Shown in pieces: positions 36,441 to 45,020 of a DNA stretch of 64,000 nt. A program made the position numbers and the translations under genes. Within the stretch, counting starts at the first letter, position 1. Every line of letters starts with the position of its first letter. Under the pieces are notes generated by a model. The model was not told the origin of the DNA, ran no database searches, and saw only the letters and a list, made by a program, of their open reading frames with translations. Source of the stretch: Streptomyces sp. NBC_00440 (lineage in GTDB: Bacteria; Actinomycetota; Actinomycetes; Streptomycetales; Streptomycetaceae). Location of the stretch: contig NZ_CP107921.1 in NCBI RefSeq assembly GCF_036014215.1, forward strand, positions 8,057,501 through 8,121,500. The letters are read 5' to 3'.

Positions 36441-36762
36441 CGAGCTCCAGATGATGGAGGGGGTACGTCCCCGCCTCGGACGCTGACAGCGATCCTGGCG
36501 ACTTTGTCCGGGCTTGCGGCTTGTGAGCCGCCCACCGGCTAGGCGTACCTCTGGCGCCGAATGCTCGAACTCGGCGTTGATCGCAGTAAATCGAGCAGGA
36601 ATCACCATGTCAAGAGCGCGAACCTGAGCAGTTGGTGCGCACATTCGCTCAGTCGAGGGTGCTCCGACCGGCTCCTAGAGGGCGCCGACCGGTCCGGAGC
36701 GGGGCGGAGTTGCGTCATTCGCTCAGAGATGTGCTCATCTTGTGCAGGGTTATGCTCACTCC
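36441..36762. promoter_or_regulatory. 322-base divergent control region with repeated GCTCA motifs
   Basis: The gap between the GH114 operon and the divergent DeoR gene has no coding content. GCTCA occurs at 36647, 36721, 36733 and 36754, and its complement TGAGC at 36625 (and at 36774 and 36795 inside the DeoR gene). The 11-base word CATTCGCTCAG is duplicated exactly at 36642-36652 and 36716-36726, 74 bases or about seven helical turns apart. TATGCT at 36751-36756, six bases before the DeoR ATG, is a leaderless-type -10 box. This looks like a DeoR operator array allowing looping. Confidence 0.5.
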
Positions 36763-37521
36763 ATGCTGAGAACTGAGCGCCATGCGCGGATACTTGAGCA
36801 TGTGTCCGTGAAGGGCAGCGTCGATGTCGGGGAGTTGACCGGCCTGCTCGGTGTCTCGGGGGCAACGGTCCGGCGCGACCTCCAGCACCTGAGCGCGCTG
36901 AACCTGCTGCGCCGCACACATGGCGGGGCCGCTGTCGGCAGCATCGGCCTGGAAGTGCCGGTGCAGTACCGCGCGGAGCGCAGCAGGCCCGAGAAGCAGG
37001 CGATCGCCACGGCGGCGGCCGCGCTGGTGCCGCAAGGGGCCGTCGTCGGGCTGACCGGGGGCACCACCGCCACCGAGATCGCCCGCCTCCTCGCCGAGCG
37101 GGGCCCCGTCACCATCGTCACCAACGCGGTGAACATCGCGGCCGAACTCGTCCTGCACCAGCACGTCACGCTGGTCGTCATCGGCGGCAACGCGCGGACC
37201 GAGAGCTATGAACTCGTGGGTCCCATCGCCGAGAAGACGCTCGCCGACTACCACATGGACATGACGTTCCTGGGCGTGGACGGCATCAGCGCGGCGCAGG
37301 GCTGCACGACGTACGACCAGCTCGAAGCGGCGACGGACCGGGCGTTCGCCGCGAACAGCAGCCGGACGGTCGTCGTCGCGGACCACTCGAAGATCGGACG
37401 GACCACCTTCGCGAAGATCTGCCCGCTGTCCGCCGTCGACCATCTGGTCACCGACCGGGAGGCACCGGAACGCGAGTGTGCACGGATCTCCGAGGCCGGG
37501 GTCCCCGTGACCGTCGCCTGA
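36763..37521 (+). CDS. DeoR-family repressor of the GH114/ABC sugar operon
   Basis: The 252-residue protein has a DeoR helix-turn-helix (MLRTERHARILEHVSVKGSVDVGELTGLLGVSGATVRRDLQHL) and the sugar-phosphate sensor domain of the ribose-5-phosphate isomerase-like fold (GLTGGTTATEIARLL; VTNAVNIAAEL; VVADHSKIGRTTFAKIC). Members near galactosamine and tagatose genes (AgaR-like) respond to a phosphorylated sugar, here probably made by the PfkB kinase. Start at 36763, six bases after a -10-like TATGCT and without a ribosome binding site, so it is probably leaderless; in-frame ATG 36742 is the alternative. It diverges from the operon it likely represses. Confidence 0.9.
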   Translation: MLRTERHARILEHVSVKGSVDVGELTGLLGVSGATVRRDLQHLSALNLLRRTHGGAAVGSIGLEVPVQYRAERSRPEKQAIATAAAALVPQGAVVGLTGGTTATEIARLLAERGPVTIVTNAVNIAAELVLHQHVTLVVIGGNARTESYELVGPIAEKTLADYHMDMTFLGVDGISAAQGCTTYDQLEAATDRAFAANSSRTVVVADHSKIGRTTFAKICPLSAVDHLVTDREAPERECARISEAGVPVTVA

Positions 37522-37554
37522 CACGGTCCCGCGTTCCCCGGCGCGTCCTTGCCG

Positions 37555-37914
37555 TCAGGCGGCGTTGTTCCCGGACGGCAGGCCCGGCTCCCGGTCGGCC
37601 TGGCCGGCCAGCTCCCCCTGGACGAAGGGATCGGCATCGGGGTCGTAGCGCCCGGCGTGGTCGGCGAGCGCTTCCGTGATCCGCTCCCACTCCTCGACCT
37701 CCGCCTCCGCACGGGAGTGCTCCCGCCGGGGGCCGTCGCGCCGCGAGTTCGCCTCAACTGTCTGCCGGGCCGCTTCGAGGGCCGCCTTCGCCTGGTGATG
37801 GTTGAGGCCCTCGGCACGCTGCCGTACGGAATGCCAGCCCGCCCGCTGCTCGTCGGTGGGCGACTGCGGGTCACCGCTGCCCCGCCCTGTCCCGCGGTCC
37901 TGATCAGAACTCAT
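37555..37914 (-). CDS. Hydrophilic hypothetical protein
   Basis: A 119-residue acidic and basic rich protein without membrane segments, with a likely helical middle (HHQAKAALEAARQTVEANSRR ... EAEVEEWERITEALADHAG). I do not recognise a family. ATG 37914 is the first sensible start; longer in-frame start at 37980 is possible. A perfect TATAAT box about 100 bases upstream supports expression in this direction. The opposite frame at the same place looks like a shadow. Confidence 0.5.
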   Translation of the reverse strand: MSSDQDRGTGRGSGDPQSPTDEQRAGWHSVRQRAEGLNHHQAKAALEAARQTVEANSRRDGPRREHSRAEAEVEEWERITEALADHAGRYDPDADPFVQGELAGQADREPGLPSGNNAA

Positions 37915-38015
37915 CCCGTTGCCCCATACCCCTCTTGACCTGGTGATCCGGCCGCGGTGGTCCGCAGCCGCATGGCACACCCCGGTACGAGGTGCTGCTG
38001 AGGGCCGTCGCCCGC

Positions 38016-38021
38016 ATTATA
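38016..38021 (-). promoter_or_regulatory. TATAAT -10 box for the hypothetical gene
   Basis: The minus strand reads TATAAT here, rare in this high-GC DNA, about 100 bases upstream of the ATG at 37914. The -35 position shows only a weak TGACCA with a 17-base spacer. Confidence 0.4.
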
Positions 38022-38095
38022 CCTGTCCTGGAAACCGCTGGTCATGCCTGCCGCCGAGAGGCCGGCCCCGGCGGGGTGGCTACGGGCCGGGATGG

Positions 38096-39139
38096 CTACG
38101 GGCGGCCCTGGCGCATCCGGTCACCGACGATTCCGCCGTCGGACTCCCACCAGGGACGGACCCGCTCAGGCTCGGCCGGGTCCTCCTGCGCGGCGATCCC
38201 GGACGCCGACGCCATGGGGGACGCGGCCGAGGTGTCGGACGGAACCGGGGTGGCGCGGGGTGCGGCGGGGATCAGTTCGGCGTCCAGACGGCGGTCGAGT
38301 GCCACCGTCCTGGCCCGCTCGGAGCGGACCCACTGCGCAAAGATCACCAGCAGGAAGGGCACCCCGACCAGTTCGGCGAGCGTGACCATCGCACCGCCGC
38401 CGATCTGCTGGTCCCGCTGCACGCCGGGGGCCCAGGAAGGGGAGTGCCGGCTGTACCAGGTGCCCGCGATCAGAGTGCCGCTGGTCATCACCACGATGCC
38501 GGGGACCGCGTCGATGAGCCCGTCGAAGAAGACCATCGCGGCCCGTACCGGATGGCTGCACCAGCTGGGCAGCAGCGCCTCCTCGGTGAGGACCGGCAGC
38601 ACGAAGAGACATCCGACCAGCAGCAGTTGCAGATACATGAGCTGGTGCAGCGCCCCATGGCGCAGCGCCGTCTCGAAGTACGGCGTGAAGTACACACAGA
38701 GCTCCGACACCAGGACCAGCAGCGAACTGACCAGGGGGAAAGCCAGCAGACGGGCGAACTTGCCGGTCACCGCACGGCGCACCCGCGCCGACGCGCGCTC
38801 CGGCAGAGCACGGCAGGCCAGCGACAGGGGGTCGCCCAGCGCCAGGCCGAGCGGGGCGATCAGGTCGAGCAGGATGTTCTGCACGGCGGCCGGCCAGAAC
38901 AGCACCTCGTCGTAGACCGCGAGTGCCGACATCGTGGCCACCACGATCGTGCCGAGACCCAGCAGGGCGAAGACGACCGTACGGCCCGTCGACCACTGCT
39001 CGCCGCGCCGCCGCAGCCGCACCACCCCCCAGCCGTACAGCCCGCCCAGAACCAGGACCAGCAGCAGAGCCGGACCGTCGAGCTGCCACATGGCCGGGAA
39101 CCGGGAAAAGGTCAGATCCGGCAGGTTCATTCCAGACAT
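38096..39139 (-). CDS. CtaG-like membrane protein (cytochrome c oxidase assembly family)
   Basis: The 347-residue protein has seven or more membrane helices and the caa3-type CtaG pattern: LRRRGEQWSTGRTVVFALLGLGTIVVATMSALAVYDEVLFWPAAVQNILLDLIAPLGLALGDPLSL, then ELCVYFTPYFETALRHGALHQLMYLQLLLVGCLFVLPVL, with His residues in helices. A related part of it is known from copper-handling proteins in actinobacteria. The C-terminal 60 residues are hydrophilic. Start ATG 39139 with AGAGG upstream; the in-frame sequence upstream is not coding. It is probably monocistronic and diverges from the FUSC gene. Confidence 0.85.
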   Translation of the reverse strand: MSGMNLPDLTFSRFPAMWQLDGPALLLVLVLGGLYGWGVVRLRRRGEQWSTGRTVVFALLGLGTIVVATMSALAVYDEVLFWPAAVQNILLDLIAPLGLALGDPLSLACRALPERASARVRRAVTGKFARLLAFPLVSSLLVLVSELCVYFTPYFETALRHGALHQLMYLQLLLVGCLFVLPVLTEEALLPSWCSHPVRAAMVFFDGLIDAVPGIVVMTSGTLIAGTWYSRHSPSWAPGVQRDQQIGGGAMVTLAELVGVPFLLVIFAQWVRSERARTVALDRRLDAELIPAAPRATPVPSDTSAASPMASASGIAAQEDPAEPERVRPWWESDGGIVGDRMRQGRP

Positions 39140-39431
39140 CCTTACCTCTCGCACCCGCCCGCGAAGACCGCCGTGGGGGCCGTACCACGGTAGTCCCGTG
39201 GCATCGGGCACCTCCGTCCGGGGCGCCCAGCGAGTCACCCGCCCGCCCGCGCTCCGTACGCGGCGTCCCGCCGATGATTCCCGCTCCCTCCCCGCCCGGC
39301 CGCCGCGACACCCCGGTGCGCCTGTCGGCGCGTCGGTACCGGGCGCCGTCACACTGGCCGCTGTCGTGTGTGGACGGGCGCGCCGCCGCCGGGGTGCACG
39401 GAGGCACCACCCGCGCAGGAAGGAACATGGA

Positions 39432-40661
39432 ATGCCTGATGTGTCCGCACCCGTGGTCAAGCTCGTCCAACGGACGGTGGAGCCCATCGGGGCACAGACG
39501 CTCCGGTCCACGGCGGCCGCGGTCATCGCGTACGTGGTCGCGCTGGTGGCCCTGCCGCAGCACGCACCACTCACCGCACCGCTGACCGCCCTGCTCGTGG
39601 TCCAGGTCACGCTCTACTCGACCATCACCACGGGGGTCAGGCGGGTGAACGCCGTAGTCGTCGGAGTGCTCCTCGCCAGCGGCTTCAGCACGCTCGTCGG
39701 ACTGACCTGGTGGAGTCTCGGCGTGACGATCTTCACCGGGCTGATCGTGGGGCGGTTGGTGCGCGTGTACGAGTTCGTACCCGAGGTCGCCATCAGCTCC
39801 ATGCTGGTGCTCGGTGTCTCCCAGGTGGCCGCCACCGCCTGGGACCGGATTCTGGAGACGCTGATCGGTGCGGGTGTGGGACTGCTCTTCAACCTGCTGC
39901 TGGCACCGCCGGTCTGGGTCCAGTCCGCCGGCAGCTCCATCGAGGAGATGGCGGAGTCGATGGGCAGGATGCTCCGCGCCATCGGTGCGGAGGCGGAGGG
40001 CCACACCCCGGTCGAACAGGCCGCCGCGCGACTGCACGAGGCGCGCAGGCTCGACCACGACATCGTCGAGGTGGACGCGTCGCTCCGGCAGGCCGAGGAG
40101 AGCCTGCTGCTCAACCCCCGGGTACGCCAGGGGCTGCTGTCGCGCGTCGTGCTGCGCACCGGTCTGGACACCCTGGAGATCTGCGCCGTCGTGCTGCGAG
40201 TGCTGACCCGGACGATGACCGACCTGGCGAAGGAGCGCACCGACGAGCCGCTCTTCCCGGACGACGTGGCCTCGGCCCTGCAGGCGCTGATGAGGGACCT
40301 CGCCGACGCTGTCGAGAGCTTCGCCGTACTGATCACCACGCCGGTCGCGCAGAGCGCCCAGGACGCCGAGGCCCGGCTGACGGCCGCACTTGAGGACGCC
40401 GGGGTCACCCGCGACCGGGTCGCCCATCTCCTCCTGGAGAACGTGCAGCAGCACCCGCGCCAGTGGCAGCTGCACGGAGCACTGCTGGCCGAGGTCGACC
40501 GCATCCTGGACGAACTCGACGTGGAGAAGCGTGCCGAGCGGCTCACCGAGGAGCTGGACCGCCGCACCGTGCAGGTGGGCGAACGCCATCCGCAGCTCGC
40601 CTCTGCCGTGCGCCGGCTGCGCGGGACCGCGGTGGCCCGCAAGATCCGCGCCGAGATCTGA
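39432..40661 (+). CDS. FUSC-family (aromatic acid exporter-like) membrane protein
   Basis: The 409-residue protein has an N-terminal half with about six helices (RSTAAAVIAYVVALVALPQHAPLTAPLTALLVVQVTLYSTITTGVRRVNAVVVGVLL) of the FUSC/ArAE type. The C-terminal half is hydrophilic and helical, with long heptad-like stretches (EEMAESMGRMLRAIGAE; QAAARLHEARRLDHDIVEV; EQRDVEKRAERLTEELD-like coils). Probably an efflux component or stress-related membrane protein. GGAAGGAA precedes the ATG. Converges with the TetR gene, with 75 bases between. Confidence 0.8.
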   Translation: MPDVSAPVVKLVQRTVEPIGAQTLRSTAAAVIAYVVALVALPQHAPLTAPLTALLVVQVTLYSTITTGVRRVNAVVVGVLLASGFSTLVGLTWWSLGVTIFTGLIVGRLVRVYEFVPEVAISSMLVLGVSQVAATAWDRILETLIGAGVGLLFNLLLAPPVWVQSAGSSIEEMAESMGRMLRAIGAEAEGHTPVEQAAARLHEARRLDHDIVEVDASLRQAEESLLLNPRVRQGLLSRVVLRTGLDTLEICAVVLRVLTRTMTDLAKERTDEPLFPDDVASALQALMRDLADAVESFAVLITTPVAQSAQDAEARLTAALEDAGVTRDRVAHLLLENVQQHPRQWQLHGALLAEVDRILDELDVEKRAERLTEELDRRTVQVGERHPQLASAVRRLRGTAVARKIRAEI

Positions 40662-40735
40662 CCCGCACAGGACTCAGAACCGACCGGCGGTGCCCGTTCT
40701 GCACGCCCCCGGTGGCCCCGGACTGCCCGACTCCG

Positions 40736-41272
40736 TTACGCCACCAGTTCCCGCTGGACGAAGTCGACCAGCAGCTCCCGCATCACGGTCGTCGTCATCC
40801 GGGGCGCCCCGGTGAGTACCTGGATCGCCGCCCCGTCGGTCAGCGCGGTGAGCCGCAGCGCGACGTTCTCCGGATCCACCTCCGCCCGGAACACGCCCTG
40901 TGACTGCCCGCGCCGCACGATCCGGATCACGGTCGCCTGCCAGCGGGCGTAGAACTCGTTGTGTGCGGCCCGGAATTCGGGTCTGACCACTGATTCCGCC
41001 CAGTACTGGCGCCAGATCGACCACTCGTCGCGGATGAAGCCCACCCGTGGGAGCTGCATGTCGATCAGCTTGAGCAGCCGCTCATGGGCGCCGGTGATAC
41101 GGCGCAGCTCGACGCTCTGCCGGTTGAACGCCTGCTCCACGCAGTACTTGAGCGCCTCGGTGAGCACATCGCTCTTGCCCGGGAAGTAGTAGTGCACGGT
41201 GCCGGTGCTCGTGCCGCAGACGCGAGCGATGTCCGAGACCCGCACGGCGTGGAACCCGCGCTCGGCGATCAA
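40736..41272 (-). CDS. TetR-family regulator with disrupted N-terminus
   Basis: From TTG 41272 the 178 residues contain most of a TetR DNA-binding domain (IAERGFHAVRVSDIARVCGTSTGTVHYYFPGKSDVLTEALKYC) and the ligand domain. The first TetR helix (GGGRREAILEATWQL) is also in this frame just upstream, but no ATG/GTG/TTG/CTG in a suitable place starts it; a stop is at 41351-41353. A protein-like beginning (TDASVSSSAPGLVT, from TTG 41358) lies in another frame, one base off, meeting near a GGAGGAGG run at 41307-41316. This suggests a single-base deletion or a sequencing error. A strong palindrome upstream is the likely operator. Confidence 0.7.
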   Translation of the reverse strand: MIAERGFHAVRVSDIARVCGTSTGTVHYYFPGKSDVLTEALKYCVEQAFNRQSVELRRITGAHERLLKLIDMQLPRVGFIRDEWSIWRQYWAESVVRPEFRAAHNEFYARWQATVIRIVRRGQSQGVFRAEVDPENVALRLTALTDGAAIQVLTGAPRMTTTVMRELLVDFVQRELVA

Positions 41273-41339
41273 CTGCCAGGTGGCCTCCAGGATCGCTTCC
41301 CTGCGGCCTCCTCCGTGACAAGGCCTGGCGCGGAAGAGC

Positions 41340-41357
41340 TGACTGACGCATCAGTCA
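41340..41357. promoter_or_regulatory. 18-base palindromic TetR operator
   Basis: TGACTGACGCATCAGTCA has arms TGACTGA/TCAGTCA and differs from perfect symmetry at only one central base pair position. It overlaps the presumed TetR 5' region and lies about 180 bases from the divergent phosphatase gene. Confidence 0.7.
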
Positions 41358-41533
41358 AAAATTCAGCCCGACCCAGGGACCCGAACCGAGGAGGAGCTCA
41401 GTGGGGAGCATTTCACCCCGACCTGCGGCTGGGAACAAGACGGGCATCAGGACTGCGAACAGGCCGGGCGGTGGGACGATGGACCGTACGCGGTGCCGCT
41501 GCGGGGCGGCCCGATCCGATCCATGGAGGTGCG

Positions 41534-41971
41534 GTGCCGGAACCGGTCGAGACCTGGGACCCGTCAGCGGCGGGCGTACTGCGACTGCCGTCGGGCCGCC
41601 TGGTCCGGGGGCGGGGACTGAGCAGGCCGCTCCCCGCCGGCCTCACACCCACCTTCGCGCTGTACCTGCTGGGCCGTGAACCTGCCGCCGTCGACTGGGA
41701 GTCGCGCTGGATCCGCTGGCCCGACTTCCGGCTGCCGGCCGACCGCGCCGCCGCGGCGGGCGCCCTGCGCGAGGCATGGGAACGAGCGGCGCACGAGCGC
41801 GTCGAGGTCGCCTGCCACGGCGGCCGCGGCCGCACCGGTACGGCTCTCGCGTGTCTCGCCGTACTGGACGGAGTGCCGGCGGCCGATGCCGTCGGTTACG
41901 TCCGTGAGCACTACAACCCGCACGCTGTGGAAACCCTCTGGCAGCGCCGCTTCGTCCGCCGCTTCCGGTAG
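41534..41971 (+). CDS. Small protein-tyrosine-phosphatase-like protein
   Basis: About 145 residues. The motif VEVACHGGRGRTGTALACLAVL contains C94-x5-R100, the PTP/dual-specificity phosphatase P-loop, and an upstream WESRWIRWPDFRLPADRAAAAGALREAW gives the WPD-like loop (WPDF). A short conserved actinobacterial family with unknown substrate. GTG 41534 with GGAGG four bases upstream is the best start; the frame stays open further upstream but is Arg/Gly-rich. It diverges from the TetR gene across the operator. Confidence 0.75.
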   Translation: MPEPVETWDPSAAGVLRLPSGRLVRGRGLSRPLPAGLTPTFALYLLGREPAAVDWESRWIRWPDFRLPADRAAAAGALREAWERAAHERVEVACHGGRGRTGTALACLAVLDGVPAADAVGYVREHYNPHAVETLWQRRFVRRFR

Positions 41972-42054
41972 TACGGTGCCGGGACGCCGGGCAAGTCGGG
42001 ACGCCGGCAGGGCAGTACAGCGGCCCGGCCCGCGTGCCGGCACCGGAGCCGCAC

Positions 42055-43524
42055 TCATCCCGTGCCCAGCCAGCCCCGTGACCGCAGTTCGGTGACGAAC
42101 CGTTCGTACGAAGCATCCAGCGCGGCCCGCTCCCGCTCCACCGGATCGACCGTCCGACCCGCGCCCGCCATCGCCGTCACAGCCGCGGAAAGGTCCGGAT
42201 GGAGCGTGCCCGATGCGGCCAGCAGGGCTGCGCCGAACGCTGTCTCGGCCCGTTCCGCCACGCTCAGCGGCCTGTTGAGCACCGTCGCCCGGATGCTGTT
42301 CCACACGGCGCTGCGACTGCCGCCGCCCGCCGCGTACAGCGGACCCCGCACCTCGATCCCCAGTGCCTGCACCCGTTCCACAGCCAGCCGCTCCAGGAAG
42401 GCCACTCCCTCCAGCGCCGCCCGGTGCTCATCCGCCTCGTCCCGCGGTGTACCGACGAGAAAGCCGCGCGCCGCGCCGGAGACGAACGGGAACCGCTCGC
42501 CCTCGCGGCGCAGCGGGTAGGCGAGACAGCCGGCCGGGCCGCGCGCCTGCGCCGCCGCGTCCAGACCCGGCAGCCGGGCCGCTTCCACCCGGGCGACGGC
42601 TTCGCCACCCGTGTTCGAAGCGCCGCCCGGCAGCCACCAGCCGTCCGGGTGGCGATGGCTGTACAGGGCGCCCGCCGGGTCGGTGACCAGCTCGCGGGTC
42701 ACGCCCTTGAGTACGTACGTCGTCCCCAGCACGCCGACGAACCGGCCGGGGTCCACCGCGCCGGTGGCGATCTGGCCCGCGCAGCCGTCAGTCATCCCGA
42801 GCCGGACCTCGCAGCCGACGGGCAGCCCGGTATCGGCGGCGGCCCGCGCCGAAACCGTCCCGCTCCGTGTGCCGGGGGCCTGGACGGCGGGCAGCAGCCG
42901 GGAGGGCACATCGAACGCGTCGAAGACCTCGGTGGCCCACTCGCCGGCGCGCGGGTCGTAGCCGGACTTCAGCGCATGGCTCCAGTCGGTGGCCACCGGA
43001 TGCCCGGTGAGCTTGAGGCCGATGAGGTCCGGGGTATGCAGCACCAACTGGCCGGGGAGGGCGCGGGCCGCGCACCCCACCAGCTTCCCCAGCGCGGCAG
43101 TCGGCCCGACCGTCAGCCCCAGCGCCCGCCAGCGTGGTGCGCCCAGCTCCTGGGCGCGGGCGTTGACATCTGCGGCGCTCCGGTCGTCGTACATCAGGGC
43201 CGGTCCGGCCGGCTCCCCGTCAGGACCGGCCGGCACCAGGGTCCCCGAGGTGGCGGACACGGCGACGGCGGTCACCTCACGGCCGCCGCCGGGCAGCGCC
43301 GCGGTCGCCTTCCGCAGAGCGGCCGAAGTCGCGGGCCACCAGGACCGGGCGTCCTGTTCGCTGCGGCCGCCCTCGTGGCGCTCCGGCGGGGCGATCGGGA
43401 CGCGGGCCTCGGCGAGTACCCGGCCATGGGCGTCGGCGCACACCACCCGGACCGCGGCGGTGGCCACGTCGACGCCCACGACGACCGGGACGGGCGCGGG
43501 CCGGGCGCCGGTGGCGGAACTCAT
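42055..43524 (-). CDS. FGGY-family carbohydrate kinase (first of the locus)
   Basis: The 489-residue kinase has FGGY_N features (VVVGVDVATAAVRVVCADAHGRVLAEA; LALMYDDRSAADV; MTDGCAGQIATGAVDPGRFVGVLGTTYVLKGV) and the FGGY_C motif YAAGGGSRSAVWNSIRATVLNRPL. It is the class of xylulokinase/LsrK/ribulokinase-like enzymes; substrate unknown. Downstream of the MFS permease in the same direction, with 54 bases between, so transcribed together. The other FGGY kinase in the locus is only distantly related in sequence. Confidence 0.88.
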   Translation of the reverse strand: MSSATGARPAPVPVVVGVDVATAAVRVVCADAHGRVLAEARVPIAPPERHEGGRSEQDARSWWPATSAALRKATAALPGGGREVTAVAVSATSGTLVPAGPDGEPAGPALMYDDRSAADVNARAQELGAPRWRALGLTVGPTAALGKLVGCAARALPGQLVLHTPDLIGLKLTGHPVATDWSHALKSGYDPRAGEWATEVFDAFDVPSRLLPAVQAPGTRSGTVSARAAADTGLPVGCEVRLGMTDGCAGQIATGAVDPGRFVGVLGTTYVLKGVTRELVTDPAGALYSHRHPDGWWLPGGASNTGGEAVARVEAARLPGLDAAAQARGPAGCLAYPLRREGERFPFVSGAARGFLVGTPRDEADEHRAALEGVAFLERLAVERVQALGIEVRGPLYAAGGGSRSAVWNSIRATVLNRPLSVAERAETAFGAALLAASGTLHPDLSAAVTAMAGAGRTVDPVERERAALDASYERFVTELRSRGWLGTG

Positions 43525-43578
43525 CTGCGGGAAGGGTCCTTTCGTACGCAGGCAGACAGGCGTGTGCGGTTACGCGGG

Positions 43579-44913
43579 TCAGGTGGCCGGGGCGGTGAGC
43601 GGTTCGTCGCCGGCGGCATCGTGCAGGGACTTGCCCTGCTGGATGGCCTCCTCGGACGCCTTCGGCAGTTTGAGGAAGAGCGTCAGGAGAGCAGCGACGA
43701 CATACAGACCGGCGAAGATCAGCACCACTCCATCGCGGCCCAGCGGGCCGAGGAAGAGCGACACGATCGCGGGCCCCACGAAGGCGGCGCCGCCCGCGCC
43801 CAGGTTGAGCAGGGCCATCGCGCCGCCCTTGTTCCCGGGTGCCAGCGACGGCATCAGCGCGGAGATGGGCACGAACCCGGCGAGCGTGGCGCCGTAGACC
43901 ATGCCGACACCGACCGCGACCCAGTAGTTCCCGGTCAGCAGCTTCGGCACGAAGTACAGCGCGAGGACGCTCAGCGCACAGCCCACCGCACCGAACCAGC
44001 CGATGGTGGTGCGCCAGCCGATGCGGTCACTGACCACTCCGAAGAGCAGATTGAAGAAGATGTTGGTGGCGAACATGATCGACAGCAGTCGCAGCCAGTC
44101 GCCGTCCGTGAAGCCCATCTCGTCGGTGAAGAACGCGGGCAGGATCACCCAGAGACCGAACTGCGGCGCCGTGTTGATGATGCGGACGACGCAGCCGACG
44201 GTGACCTTCGGATGGGTCCACGCGATGGAGAGGCTGCGCGTCAGCGACTGGACCGGCCGGACGCCGGGCGGCGCCAGCCGCGAGAACCCGGTGCGTTCGC
44301 GTACCCCGAAGAGGCAGAAGGCCCCACCCACGGCGATCACGCCGAGTGCGATCCACAGCGTGCCGAACTTCCCGAACAGCGGGTTGGTGACGGACGCGGT
44401 GAGCGAGCCGAGCGTCGGCAGCCCGCCCGTGAAGGCGAAGTAGAACCAGCCGACGGCCGCACCCAGCCTGGCCACCGGCGCGGTCGCTGTCACCCACACC
44501 AGGAACGAGAACGCGAAGAGCGGATAGCCGAAGCCACGCAGTCCGTAGAAGACCAGCATCAGCGGGTAGTTGCCCTGCGCGGCGCCCAGCGAGAGGAACA
44601 GGACATCGAAGACGATCCAGACGGTCAGCCCGATCTGCATCACCCGCCGCGGTCCCCACAGCTCGGACAGCGCGCCCGAAAGCCAGGAGGCGAGCATGAC
44701 GGTCACGCCGTACGCCGTGATCACATAGCTCGCACGGACTTCGCTGCCGGCGCCGTTGGCCTTGATGAACGGAGCGATGAACCCGGACTCGACCCCGTCG
44801 CCGATCATGAAGATCAGCACCCCGATGAAGCCGAACAGGAGCGGCCGGGGGATACCGGCGCGGTCCCAGACCGTTCCCGCAGGTGCGGCGGTGCTCGCGG
44901 CGGTGCTGCGCAT
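43579..44913 (-). CDS. MFS sugar/polyol permease
   Basis: The 444-residue protein has 12 membrane helices and motif A-like SGALSELWGPRRVMQIG, plus a second-half SDRIGWRTTIGWFG. The sequence resembles polyol permeases (RbtT-like). Imports the substrate of the flanking FGGY kinases in this locus. Start ATG 44913 has GGAGG eight bases upstream; in-frame 44928 is unlikely. An inverted repeat lies about 80-110 bases upstream in the gap to the DeoR gene. Confidence 0.88.
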   Translation of the reverse strand: MRSTAASTAAPAGTVWDRAGIPRPLLFGFIGVLIFMIGDGVESGFIAPFIKANGAGSEVRASYVITAYGVTVMLASWLSGALSELWGPRRVMQIGLTVWIVFDVLFLSLGAAQGNYPLMLVFYGLRGFGYPLFAFSFLVWVTATAPVARLGAAVGWFYFAFTGGLPTLGSLTASVTNPLFGKFGTLWIALGVIAVGGAFCLFGVRERTGFSRLAPPGVRPVQSLTRSLSIAWTHPKVTVGCVVRIINTAPQFGLWVILPAFFTDEMGFTDGDWLRLLSIMFATNIFFNLLFGVVSDRIGWRTTIGWFGAVGCALSVLALYFVPKLLTGNYWVAVGVGMVYGATLAGFVPISALMPSLAPGNKGGAMALLNLGAGGAAFVGPAIVSLFLGPLGRDGVVLIFAGLYVVAALLTLFLKLPKASEEAIQQGKSLHDAAGDEPLTAPAT

Positions 44914-44990
44914 AGCTCGTGCCTCCACAGTGTGTCATCGGCCCACGGGCGTACAGCCCCGACGAGAACGCATCATGACCTCTGTGAAAT

Positions 44991-45020
44991 TAACACGCAA
45001 TACTTTAAGAAGCCGTGTTA
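44991..45020. promoter_or_regulatory. Inverted repeat upstream of the MFS gene
   Basis: TAACACG (44991-44997) and CGTGTTA (45014-45020) form a perfect 7-base inverted repeat with 16 bases between. The second arm abuts the DeoR stop codon. It is AT-rich and well placed as an operator for the locus regulator. Confidence 0.4.

Noticed and set aside
37549..37938. Plus-strand frame of 129 codons opposite the hypothetical gene
   Set aside because: Shadow composition (Pro/Val/Gly runs) and no start signals; the minus-strand frame has a TATAAT promoter and plausible helices.
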